Below are positions 18,847 to 26,757 of a stretch of 64,000 nucleotides of DNA, piece by piece. The stretch is taken from assembly GCA_034432795.1 (NCBI GenBank), contig DAOUBF010000006.1, positions 62,001-126,000 on the forward strand. Reading direction: 5' to 3'. The notes beneath the pieces were generated by a model, which was not told the DNA's origin, ran no database searches, and saw only the letters and a program-made list of their open reading frames with translations. The DNA comes from DAOUBF01 sp034432795. Lineage in GTDB: Bacteria > Chloroflexota > Anaerolineae > DSLN01. Position 1 is the first letter of the stretch; the number at the start of each line of letters is the position of its first letter. The translations under genes and the position numbers were made by a program.

Positions 18847-18897
18847 CGGGGAAGTCCATCGGGGATATGGTCGCCGGGGGGCGGTGAATGGACGGTA

Positions 18898-18935
18898 GAC
18901 GACGGACGACGGCTCACTGGCCGTCGTCCGTCGTC
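18898..18935. repeat. 16-bp perfect hairpin of family-C repeat between convergent genes
   Basis: Left arm GACGACGGACGACGGC, 6-nt loop, exact inverse right arm. It lies between convergent genes and could act as a bidirectional terminator, but no T-run follows. Confidence 0.85.
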
Positions 18936-18954
18936 CGTCATCATCAAAGGTGAA

Positions 18955-19161
18955 CTATTCCTTGCCTGAGGCCCTGGCCTTCAGCAGTTCGGCGACGGGG
19001 TAGGTCGGCGAGAGCCGCTTGATCTTGTCAATGATTCGCTGTCGCTCGTCCGACTTGAGGTCGCCCGCCAACAGTCGTTCTTTCAGCTTCTTGATCTTTT
19101 CGCGCTTTTTCCTTTTTTGCCGAATGTCCATCTGCCGTTTCTTCCGATTGATCTCCCCCAT
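18955..19161 (-). CDS. Small basic helical protein (68 residues)
   Basis: Starts MGEINRKKRQMDIRQKRKKR and is strongly basic and predicted helical up to residue ~50, ending SPTYPVAELLKARASGKE. GGGAGGTGAGGTT precedes the ATG at 19161, which is why the longer upstream frame is not used. The composition resembles small RNA- or ribosome-associated proteins (bS21-like basic helix) and the DUF6800 group, but I cannot assign a family with confidence. It lies alone, convergent with the iminopeptidase gene. Confidence 0.65.
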   Translation of the reverse strand: MGEINRKKRQMDIRQKRKKREKIKKLKERLLAGDLKSDERQRIIDKIKRLSPTYPVAELLKARASGKE

Positions 19162-19336
19162 AACCTCACCTCCCGGTGAAAGAGATGAAATGTTGAGTGT
19201 CTCAGGTTTAGAGATGACCGAAAGCGCCAGGTCGCCACAGGTGCATGGCCCAGGCGAATCCGTCAGTACCTTGTAGCACACTTGGCCGCTTCCGTCAACC
19301 GCAGGACAGGGCAGCACCGCGCAGCGCCGGGGTCAT

Positions 19337-19365
19337 TTGACCTGCCCCGTCCCTTTGGCTATACT
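19337..19365 (+). promoter_or_regulatory. sigma-70 promoter of the sdh operon
   Basis: TTGACC (19337-19342), 17 bp, TATACT (19360-19365). Start predicted near 19372, directly followed by AAAGGAGG and the sdhC ATG at 19386, so the leader is only about 15 nt. Confidence 0.8.
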
Positions 19366-19385
19366 ATCCTTGAAAGGAGGCGTAA

Positions 19386-19790
19386 ATGACAGCTCTGGTC
19401 ACGACCCTCAGCGGTGTATTGCGTTACCGGGGCCGTGAAGGCCAGTGGAGTTGGGCCTTACACCGTATCAGCGGCCTGGGTACGCTCCTATTCCTCTCTA
19501 TTCACATCCTGGATACCGCCACAGTTTACTTTGCACCCCAACTGTATAGCCACGCCATTGCTCTGTACCGCCATTGGCTCTTCGGCATTGGCGAGATCAT
19601 CCTGGTGGCCTGCGTCATCTATCATGGCCTGAATGGGCTGCGCGTGGCCGTGTTTGACTGGAAGCCCGAATGGATGGTCTATCAAAAACAGGCCAGCTAC
19701 ACCGTCTTCGCCGCCTTCCTTGTCTTGTTCATCCCGGCGGCGCTCATCATGGGCAATACCATCATCCAGAAGAGCATCCTGGGGAGGTAA
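19386..19790 (+). CDS. sdhC: Succinate dehydrogenase cytochrome b subunit
   Basis: 134 residues, three membrane helices. WALHRISGLGTLLFLSIHILD contains the conserved HRxSG motif and a heme-ligand His candidate; VIYHGLNGLR lies at the second helix end. With SdhD it anchors SdhAB and passes electrons from succinate to quinone. First gene of the operon, strong ribosome site. Confidence 0.93.
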   Translation: MTALVTTLSGVLRYRGREGQWSWALHRISGLGTLLFLSIHILDTATVYFAPQLYSHAIALYRHWLFGIGEIILVACVIYHGLNGLRVAVFDWKPEWMVYQKQASYTVFAAFLVLFIPAALIMGNTIIQKSILGR

Positions 19791-19792
19791 TC

Positions 19793-20188
19793 ATGGCCAC
19801 CTACGCTCACCCGGTGTACGCGCGCCCGGTGGCGCAACCACGCGCCAAACTGGAATTGTACGCCTGGCTGTTCATGCGCCTGTCGGGGGTCTTGCTCATC
19901 CCGCTGGCCTTTGGCCACCTGGCGATCATGCACATCATCAACAATGTCCATATGATTGACCTGGATTTTGTGGCCTTGCGCTGGGCCACCCTGGGCTGGC
20001 GCGTCTATGATGCCGCCCTGCTTGGGCTGGCCTGGCTGCATGGCCTGAACGGCCTCCGCTACGTTGTGGACGATTACGTCCACGCCCCCACCTGGAACCG
20101 CACCATCAAGTGGGCCATGATTGTGGGGGGTGTGCTGATTTTTCTCATTGGCGCGGCTGCGCTGATCGGGGGGGTCAGACCTGAATAG
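19793..20188 (+). CDS. sdhD: Succinate dehydrogenase membrane anchor subunit
   Basis: 131 residues, three membrane helices (about 25-45, 62-85, 103-125). LFMRLSGVLLIPLAFGHLAIMHII and LAWLHGLNGLRYVVDDY mirror the SdhC/SdhD fold. Start ATG 19793 with GGGGAGG upstream, 2 bp after the sdhC stop. It forms the membrane part of complex II with SdhC. Confidence 0.9.
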   Translation: MATYAHPVYARPVAQPRAKLELYAWLFMRLSGVLLIPLAFGHLAIMHIINNVHMIDLDFVALRWATLGWRVYDAALLGLAWLHGLNGLRYVVDDYVHAPTWNRTIKWAMIVGGVLIFLIGAAALIGGVRPE

Positions 20189-20220
20189 GCAGCAGGTCGT
20201 GTATTTGTTTGGAGATGAAG

Positions 20221-20958
20221 ATGGGTCCACAGGCAACCAGCCCGTCAAGGCCGTTAGAGCGCAGCCACTCTCCAGGAGGAGACAGAACAGAGCGGCCGCC
20301 GTTCAACCCCGGTGACCATCTCTCGCGTGCCGAGTTTGAGCGGCGCTATGCGGCCTATCCGGAGATCAAGAAAGCCGAGTTGATTGAAGGAGTGGTATAT
20401 ATGCCCTCTCCTACCCAGCACACCCATTCACGGCCGCATCTGTGGATGGCGACCTGGCTTGGGGTCTACATGGCGGCGACGCCCGGCGTAGATGCACATA
20501 ATAACGCCACCGTCCGGCTGGACCTAGAGAATGAGGTACAACCGGATGCGCTGTTACGTCTAGAGCCTGCATTGGGTGGCCGATGCCGGGAGACGGAGGA
20601 TAACTATCTGGAAGGTCCGCCGGAACTGATTGTGGAAGTGGCCGCAAGCAGTGCAGCTTACGATCTGCATGAGAAGCGCCGTGTCTATGCACGCAATGGG
20701 GTAGAAGAATATATCGTCGTACAAATATACGAGCAGCGCGTAGAATGGTTCGCTTTACGGGAGAGTGCTTACCAGGCGCTAACACCGGACGAACGAGGCA
20801 TCCTCCGCAGCCAGATATTCCCTGGATTGTGGCTGCAACCGGCCGCACTCTGGTCAGGCGATCTGGCCACGATGTTAGCTATTCTGCAAGAAGGGCTGGC
20901 CTCGCCGGAGCACGCCGCTTTCGTACAGCGGCTGAAAGCCTCAGGCAGTCAACTGTAG
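20221..20958 (+). CDS. Uma2-family PD-(D/E)XK nuclease, inside the sdh operon
   Basis: 245 residues. After ~35 poorly conserved residues comes the Uma2 fold: RAEFERRYAAYPEIKKAELIEGVVYMPSP, VQPDALL (Asp109) and ELIVEVAASSAAYDLHEKRRVY (Glu139), the PD-(D/E)XK-like active site. Uma2 proteins are abundant in Chloroflexota and Cyanobacteria; their substrate is unknown. The gene lies in the gap between sdhD (32 bp) and sdhA (14 bp), same strand, so it is co-transcribed with complex II. Start 20221 chosen for GGAG 6 nt upstream; TTG 20209 is a poorer option. Probably a later insertion. Confidence 0.88.
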   Translation: MGPQATSPSRPLERSHSPGGDRTERPPFNPGDHLSRAEFERRYAAYPEIKKAELIEGVVYMPSPTQHTHSRPHLWMATWLGVYMAATPGVDAHNNATVRLDLENEVQPDALLRLEPALGGRCRETEDNYLEGPPELIVEVAASSAAYDLHEKRRVYARNGVEEYIVVQIYEQRVEWFALRESAYQALTPDERGILRSQIFPGLWLQPAALWSGDLATMLAILQEGLASPEHAAFVQRLKASGSQL

Positions 20959-20972
20959 GGAGAAAGATAGAG

Positions 20973-22700
20973 ATGCAAGTTCACACCTATGATGCTATTG
21001 TGGTGGGTGCGGGCGGCGCGGGACTGATGGCCGCGCTGCACGCCTCGCGTCAGGTCAAAACCGCCGTCTTGAGCAAGCTCTATCCTACCCGGTCGCACAC
21101 CGGCACGGCCCAGGGGGGCATTGGCGCGGCCCTGGGCAACGTGGAAGAAGACCATTGGGAGTGGCACGCTTTTGATACCGTGAAGGGCAGTGACTACCTG
21201 GCCGACCAGGACGCGGTGGAGATTCTGGCCCGCGAGGCTATTGAGAATGTGATTGAACTGGAGCACATGGGCCTGCCCTTTAACCGCACGCCCGATGGCA
21301 AGATTGACCAACGTCGCTTCGGCGGCCATACGCGCAACTACGGCGAAGGGCCGGTGAAGCGCGCCTGCTACGCCGCCGACCGCACCGGCCACATGATCAT
21401 GCAGACGCTGTACCAGCAGTGCATCAAGAACAACGTCACCTTCTATGACGAGTATTTCGTCCTGGACCTGATTATTGAAGATAACATCTGCCGGGGTGTT
21501 GTGGCGGTGTGCATTGATACGGGCGAGTTGCACGTCTTCCACAGCAAGGCGGTGCTGTTCGCCACCGGCGGCTGCGGCCGCATGTGGAAGGTCACCTCCA
21601 ATGCCCACTCCCTCACCGGCGAGGGCATGGTCATCCCCTACCGTCACGGCATCCCCCTGGAAGACATGGAGTTCTTCCAGTTCCATCCCACCGGGATGTA
21701 TGGGCTGGGCATCCTGCTCAGCGAGGCCATCCGCGGCGAGGGTGGGGTGTTCCGCAACAACCTGGGCGAGCGCTTCATGGAGCGCTACGCGCCTACCATG
21801 AAGGACCTGGCCAGCCGCGATGTGTGCTCGCGGGCGATCTACCTGGAGATCCGCGAGGGGCGCGGCATCAACGGCAAGGATTACGTCTATCTGGACGCCA
21901 CCCACCTGCCCAAGGAACGCATAGAGACCGCGCTGGCCGACATCGCCGATTTCGTGCGCACCTACTGGGGGATTGACCCTTCCAAAGACCCTATGCCGGT
22001 ACAGCCCACCGCCCATTACGCCATGGGCGGCATCCCCACCGACGTGAACGCCCAGGTGATCCTGGATGAACACAATACGCCGGTCGTGGGCTTCTATGCC
22101 GCTGGCGAATGTGCCTGCGTCTCCGTGCATGGCGCCAACCGGCTGGGCACCAACTCGCTGGTGGACCTGGTGGTGTTCGGGCGGCGCGGTGGTCGGGCTA
22201 TGGCCGAGTTCTGCAAGCACGCCGACCTCATGCCGCTGCCCAAGGAGCCAGCCGCCTGGGCGGAGGCCGAACTGGAACGCCTGCGCAACGCCAACGGCAA
22301 GGAACGTGCCGCCGACATCCGCAGTGCGCTCCAGCAAACCATGATGGATCACGTCGGCGTGTTCCGTGAGAACGCTGGCCTGGAGACGGCCCTGGACACC
22401 ATTAAGGAGCTTCAAGAGCGTTATAAGAACATCCGCGTGGACGACCGGGGGCGCCGCTTCAACACCGAGGTCCTGGAGGCCTTTGAGTTGGGCAGCCTGC
22501 TGGACCTGGCCGAGGTCACCACGGTCTCTGCCCTGGCGCGCACCGAGAGCCGGGGCGCCCACTGGCGCGAGGACTTCCCCCGGCGCGATGATGTCAACTG
22601 GCTGAAGCACACCCTGGCCTACCGCAAGGATGGCGAGATCGTCCTGCGCTATAAGCCGGTGACGATCACCCACTGGCAACCGAAGGAGCGCGTTTACTGA
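20973..22700 (+). CDS. sdhA: Succinate dehydrogenase flavoprotein subunit
   Basis: 575 residues. GxGxxG FAD motif (VVGAGGAGLMAAL, 11-23), covalent-FAD His42 in RSHTGTAQGGIGAALGN, active-site block HPTGMYG, PTAHYAMGGIPTD and HGANRLGTNSLVDLVVFG. It oxidises succinate to fumarate. Start ATG 20973 with GGGAGAAAG upstream, 14 bp after the Uma2 gene. Full length and intact. Confidence 0.97.
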   Translation: MQVHTYDAIVVGAGGAGLMAALHASRQVKTAVLSKLYPTRSHTGTAQGGIGAALGNVEEDHWEWHAFDTVKGSDYLADQDAVEILAREAIENVIELEHMGLPFNRTPDGKIDQRRFGGHTRNYGEGPVKRACYAADRTGHMIMQTLYQQCIKNNVTFYDEYFVLDLIIEDNICRGVVAVCIDTGELHVFHSKAVLFATGGCGRMWKVTSNAHSLTGEGMVIPYRHGIPLEDMEFFQFHPTGMYGLGILLSEAIRGEGGVFRNNLGERFMERYAPTMKDLASRDVCSRAIYLEIREGRGINGKDYVYLDATHLPKERIETALADIADFVRTYWGIDPSKDPMPVQPTAHYAMGGIPTDVNAQVILDEHNTPVVGFYAAGECACVSVHGANRLGTNSLVDLVVFGRRGGRAMAEFCKHADLMPLPKEPAAWAEAELERLRNANGKERAADIRSALQQTMMDHVGVFRENAGLETALDTIKELQERYKNIRVDDRGRRFNTEVLEAFELGSLLDLAEVTTVSALARTESRGAHWREDFPRRDDVNWLKHTLAYRKDGEIVLRYKPVTITHWQPKERVY

Positions 22701-22741
22701 GGATGGACGACAGGCGACTATAGGCCGCAGATGACTATGGA

Positions 22742-22765
22742 CTGCGGAAGGTTTGACTTCCGCAG
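22742..22765. repeat. 9-bp hairpin between sdhA and sdhB
   Basis: CTGCGGAAG - GTTTGA - CTTCCGCAG in the 87-bp sdhA-sdhB gap. It may tune mRNA stability; no T-run for termination. Confidence 0.7.
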
Positions 22766-22787
22766 CCCATATGACTGAAGGGAGAGC

Positions 22788-23486
22788 ATGAAGGTTCATC
22801 TACGTATCAAACGCTTCAATCCAGAGAAGGACCAGGCGCCCTGGTGGGGTGATTATGAGGTGGAGGGTGAGCCGGGCGAACGCATCCTGGACCTGTTGCA
22901 CAAGGTGAAGTGGTATCAGGATGGCACGCTCACGCTGCGGCGCTCGTGCGCGCACGGCATCTGCGGCTCGGACGCCATGCGCATCAATGGCAGGAACCGG
23001 CTGGCCTGCAAAGTGCTCGTCCGCGACCTGACTCAGCCCATTGTGGTGGAGCCGTTGCTGGGCCTGCCGGTGATCAAAGACCTGGTAGTGGACATGGAGC
23101 CGTTTTTCAAGCATTATCGCGCCATCCTGCCTTACCTGATCAACGATGAGCCGCCGCCGGAGCGCGAACGGCTGCAAAGCCCAGAGGAGCGGGAGCGCTA
23201 CGACGACACCACCAAGTGCATCCTGTGCGCGGCCTGCACCACCGCCTGCCCCTCCTTCTGGGCCAAAGGGGAATACGTTGGCCCGGCAGCCATTGTCCAG
23301 GCGCACCGCTTCATCTTTGACAGCCGCGACCGGGGCGCCGCGCAGCGCCTGGCCATTCTCAACGATCCCAACGGCGTCTGGCGCTGCCGCACGATCTACA
23401 ACTGCACCGAGGCCTGCCCACGTGGCATCCGGGTGACACAGGCCATCCGCGAAGTGACGAAGGCGATAGCGCTAGGAAAGGTATGA
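22788..23486 (+). CDS. sdhB: Succinate dehydrogenase iron-sulfur subunit
   Basis: 232 residues. 2Fe-2S site C54AHGICGSD62...C74 with Asp at position 62 replacing the third Cys, as known in E. coli SdhB. 4Fe-4S motif CILCAACTTACP and 3Fe-4S motif CRTIYNCTEACP follow. It conducts electrons from FAD to the quinone site. AAGGGAGAG ribosome site. Last gene of the operon. Confidence 0.96.
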   Translation: MKVHLRIKRFNPEKDQAPWWGDYEVEGEPGERILDLLHKVKWYQDGTLTLRRSCAHGICGSDAMRINGRNRLACKVLVRDLTQPIVVEPLLGLPVIKDLVVDMEPFFKHYRAILPYLINDEPPPERERLQSPEERERYDDTTKCILCAACTTACPSFWAKGEYVGPAAIVQAHRFIFDSRDRGAAQRLAILNDPNGVWRCRTIYNCTEACPRGIRVTQAIREVTKAIALGKV

Positions 23487-23496
23487 CGGAGGACAG

Positions 23497-23608
23497 ATTC
23501 ACCGCAGAGACACAGGGAGCGCAGAGAAACGCAGAGCTTGAAGAAAAAGATATTTAACTCACTATCTTTCTGCGCCCCTCTGCGCACTCCGCGTCTCTGC
23601 GGTTAACC
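23497..23608. repeat. CTCTGCG/CGCAGAG inverted repeat (family D)
   Basis: Arms ACCGCAGAGACACAGGGAGCG and ..CTCCGCGTCTCTGCGGTT flank an AT-rich core. One arm type recurs within a reading frame at 27985-28022. It fills the 156-bp gap before the sensor kinase gene. Confidence 0.8.
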
Positions 23609-23642
23609 TACCCTCCGCCCTCCGTCAGCGAGAGCTTCATTA

Positions 23643-25889
23643 TTGAAACGCTGGACGATCCGCACGGGGTTGACTGTGCTCCTCCTGGCGTTCGGCCTCT
23701 CCCTTCTCCTGCTTGCGGGGGTTGGGGGGCTGGTCGCCCAGAGCGATACCGCACGCAACCGTGTTGAAGCCCAGCACTGGGCAGTTCTGGCGCTGGGCGG
23801 GCTGATCGCGCTCGCCAGTGGCCTGGCATTGGGCCGGACGCCAGACCGCCCCCTACGCCAATTGATGCAGGCCATGGACGCCCTGGCCAGCGGCGACCTC
23901 AGTGTGCGCCTGCCGGAGCAGCCGGGCACTGCCCTGAACGAGCTGGTGGCTGCCTTCAATCGCATGGCGGCGGCGCTGGCCAACGAGAACGCCCGCCTGC
24001 AAGAAGAACATCAGCGCCGCCTGGACGAACTGGCGCTATTGCACCAGGCCACTATGGCGCTGAGCCAGAGCCTGGAGCGCGAGCGGCTGGCCCAGGCCCT
24101 GGCCGGCGTGCTGGAGCGGCTGCTGCCCTACGACCGCGCCGAGGTGCTGCTGCTCCATGAAGCCAGCGGCGAACTGATCCCCTTCCTGATCCGCGAGCGA
24201 CACGAGGGAACATCGGAGCCCGTCACACCACCGCTGGAATCTATTCGCCAGTTGGGCCAGGGCATCACCGGCTGGGTCGCCGAGCACAACCAGCCGGTGC
24301 GCCTGGGCGATGTCACCCAGGGGACAGACCTGCCTTATATCGCCCAACGTCCAGGGGTGCGCTCCATCCTGTGCGTGCCCCTGCACATCGGCAAATGGGC
24401 GGTGGGCGCGATCAAGCTGGAGAGCGCCGAGCCGGGGGTCTACAGTGAGCACCATGAGCACCTGCTGATGGCCCTGGCCGGGCAACTCGCCGTAGCCATT
24501 GAGAACGCCCGGCTGTTCAGCGAGGTCGGCGAACGAGCCGCCGAGCTGGCCCACCGCAACCTGGACCTGGCCGCGCTGCTCAATCTGTCGCAATCGCTCA
24601 CGCTCACCCTGGAGCCAGAGAAGCTGTATGAGGTGGTGCTGCATCAGGCGGTTGCCGCCATCGCGCCCGCCGCAGGGGGCATGTTATGGCTGTATGCTCC
24701 CCAGGAGGAGAAGCTCGCTCTGGTGGAGGTGTACGGCTATCACCTGACGGAGGACGAAGGGCGGAGGACGACCCCCAACCGCCTGAGGCGCGCACGCCTC
24801 TACCCCGGTGAGATGACCGTCGGCGAGGCCTTTGCTCAGGGGGCGCCGTTGCGCCTGACATCCCCCGCCGAGTTTGCGCCTTATTTGAAAAACGCCCGCC
24901 CCGAAACGCTGCAATTGTGGCAGATGCTGGGGCAGGTGGCGCTCAACGGAGTATCACCACCGGATCGGTCTAAAGGGATCAGGGGAATTCAGGCGCGGGG
25001 CCAGCCCTCCGCCCCGCTCTACAGCCAGATCGTTGCCCCTCTCACTGTGAAAGGCAGCAGCATCGGCTGCCTCAACCTGGACACATTCGGCGAGCCAGCC
25101 TTCTCCGAAGCCGACCTGGCCCTGCTCCAGGCGATGGCCAACCAGGCGGCGGTGGCGATTGAGAACGCCCGCTTGTTCGCCGCCATCGCCGAGAGCCGCG
25201 AGCAATTGCGCACCCTCTCGGCCCAGATCGTCCAGGCCCAGGAGGAGGAACGCCGCCGCCTGGCACGCGAACTGCATGACGAGATCGGGCAGGCGTTGAC
25301 CGCCATCACGCTGGACCTGGGGATGCTGGCGCAGTTGATCCCCAAGAGCGATGAGCGCCTGCAGCGGGCCTTGGAGGACGCGCAGACGCTCAGCCAGAAC
25401 GCCCTGGAGGAAGTGCGGCGCCTGTCGGTGGAGCTGCGCCCGGCCATCCTGGATGACCTGGGCCTGGTGCCCGCGCTGCGCTGGACCCTGGACCGCCATA
25501 TGGAGCGGACCGGTGCCCAGGGCCGGTTTGAGGTGATCGGATTGGAGGGGCGCCTGCCGGGGGAGATTGAAACCGTGTGCTATCGGGCGGTGCAGGAGGC
25601 CCTGACGAACGTCGCCCGCCACGCCAGTGCGCGCAGCATCGCTGTCAGGCTTGAACTGGAGCGCGACGGGCGCACGGTCCATCTGACCATCAGCGACGAT
25701 GGCGTGGGCTTTGATGTCCGCCAGGCGCTGCACCGCGCCCAGGTCGGGGGGAGCCTGGGCCTGCTCGGACTGCGCGAGCGGGTGGAATTGCTCGGCGGCC
25801 ACCTGGACATCCGCTCGCGACCGGGCCGGGGGACGACGGTTGAGGTTCGCCTGCCGGTCAGCACCCAGGCCGCCGTAGGAGAACGATGA
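23643..25889 (+). CDS. GAF-domain sensor histidine kinase (HisKA_3 type)
   Basis: 748 residues. Membrane segments about 8-30 and 45-65, HAMP (about 65-115), coiled coil, GAF 1 (about 145-295), GAF 2 (about 320-520), then the HisKA_3 dimerisation domain with phospho-acceptor His545 (RELHDEIGQAL) and an HATPase_c domain (EALTNVARHA, DDGVGFD, GLLGLRERVELLGG). It autophosphorylates and passes phosphate to the regulator at 25886, whose ATG overlaps its stop. Odd: EDEGRRTTPNRLRR near residue 370 in GAF 2 looks like an inserted family-C repeat. Start is TTG with a weak ribosome site. Signal unknown. Confidence 0.92.
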   Translation: MKRWTIRTGLTVLLLAFGLSLLLLAGVGGLVAQSDTARNRVEAQHWAVLALGGLIALASGLALGRTPDRPLRQLMQAMDALASGDLSVRLPEQPGTALNELVAAFNRMAAALANENARLQEEHQRRLDELALLHQATMALSQSLERERLAQALAGVLERLLPYDRAEVLLLHEASGELIPFLIRERHEGTSEPVTPPLESIRQLGQGITGWVAEHNQPVRLGDVTQGTDLPYIAQRPGVRSILCVPLHIGKWAVGAIKLESAEPGVYSEHHEHLLMALAGQLAVAIENARLFSEVGERAAELAHRNLDLAALLNLSQSLTLTLEPEKLYEVVLHQAVAAIAPAAGGMLWLYAPQEEKLALVEVYGYHLTEDEGRRTTPNRLRRARLYPGEMTVGEAFAQGAPLRLTSPAEFAPYLKNARPETLQLWQMLGQVALNGVSPPDRSKGIRGIQARGQPSAPLYSQIVAPLTVKGSSIGCLNLDTFGEPAFSEADLALLQAMANQAAVAIENARLFAAIAESREQLRTLSAQIVQAQEEERRRLARELHDEIGQALTAITLDLGMLAQLIPKSDERLQRALEDAQTLSQNALEEVRRLSVELRPAILDDLGLVPALRWTLDRHMERTGAQGRFEVIGLEGRLPGEIETVCYRAVQEALTNVARHASARSIAVRLELERDGRTVHLTISDDGVGFDVRQALHRAQVGGSLGLLGLRERVELLGGHLDIRSRPGRGTTVEVRLPVSTQAAVGER

Positions 25890-26545
25890 ACAAAATCCGC
25901 GTGATCCTGGCCGATGACCATACCATTGTGCGGAAGGGGCTGAAAGCCCTGCTGGCCGCTTATCCCTATATTGAGGTCGTAGGCGAGGCTGCCGACGGGC
26001 GAGAGGCCGTCCAGTTGGCCGAGACGCTACGCCCTCACGTCGTGGTCATGGACATTAATATGCCCGGCCTGAACGGGCTGGAGGCCACGGATCGCATCAA
26101 GCGCCGCTGCCCAGAGGTCAACGTGCTCATCCTGTCTATGCACGCCAACGAGGAGTATGTGCTCCAGGTGTTGCGCTCCGGCGCCTCCGGCTATCTGTTG
26201 AAGGACTCGGCCACCGAGGACCTGGTGGCCGGGATTCAGGCCGTGACTGCGGGCGAGGCTTATTTAAGCCCGCGCATCTCCAAGACGGTGATCGCCGAGT
26301 ACGTGCGCCGGACCGAAGCGGAAGCCCAGCGGCGCCCCCACGAGTTGCTCACGCCCCGCGAGCGCGAAATCCTGCAACTGATCGCCGAGGGCCGCACCAG
26401 TAAGGAGATCGCCAGCGAACTGCACCTGAGCATCAAAACGGTGGAAACCCATCGTGCCAACCTGATGGACAAGCTCAACATCCACAACCGCGCCGGCCTT
26501 ATCCGCTACGCTATCCGCGCCGGCATCATCCCCCCAGATCAGTAG
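25886..26545 (+). CDS. NarL/FixJ-type response regulator
   Basis: 219 residues. Receiver domain with Asp10/Asp11, phosphorylation site Asp56 (MDINMPGLNG) and Lys106 (LLKDS); C-terminal LuxR helix-turn-helix (LTPREREILQLIAEGRTSKEIASELHLSIKTVETH). It overlaps the kinase stop by 4 nt (ATGA), so it is the cognate partner. Target genes are not evident; the divergent repeats around it carry no obvious operator. Confidence 0.95.
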   Translation: MNKIRVILADDHTIVRKGLKALLAAYPYIEVVGEAADGREAVQLAETLRPHVVVMDINMPGLNGLEATDRIKRRCPEVNVLILSMHANEEYVLQVLRSGASGYLLKDSATEDLVAGIQAVTAGEAYLSPRISKTVIAEYVRRTEAEAQRRPHELLTPREREILQLIAEGRTSKEIASELHLSIKTVETHRANLMDKLNIHNRAGLIRYAIRAGIIPPDQ

Positions 26546-26584
26546 TCCGTCGTCAGACCCCCCAGGTCGCGGGATCGTACCCCC

Positions 26585-26680
26585 GCCCTCACCCGCCCCA
26601 CCCCGTACCGGGCTTCCCATTGGGCGGGGGACAGACCACTCCCTCCCCCTGGATGGGGGAGGGCGGGGGAGGGGGTGACA
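26585..26680. repeat. family-A C-tract/G-tract block
   Basis: CCGTACCGGGCTTCCCATTG, then CCCTCCCCC-TGGATG-GGGGAGGG and GGGGGAGGGGGTGA. Same elements as at 30470-30612. Confidence 0.8.
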
Positions 26681-26722
26681 AACAAGCTAAAACCGATTCT
26701 CCTCAGGCGTTGCCTGGCCCCA

Positions 26723-26750
26723 TTGACAGCCTCCCCAGGCGGAATACAAT
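26723..26750 (+). promoter_or_regulatory. promoter placing transcription start on the LutB-LutC start codon
   Basis: TTGACA (26723-26728), 16 bp, TACAAT (26745-26750). The predicted start is 26757/26758, which is the A of the ATG. There is no Shine-Dalgarno sequence. Predicted leaderless mRNA. Confidence 0.75.
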
Positions 26751-26757
26751 AAAGCCG

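Noticed and set aside
20949..22799. 616-codon minus-strand frame opposite sdhA
   Set aside because: Antisense of a highly conserved gene, low-complexity His/Gly/Val composition.
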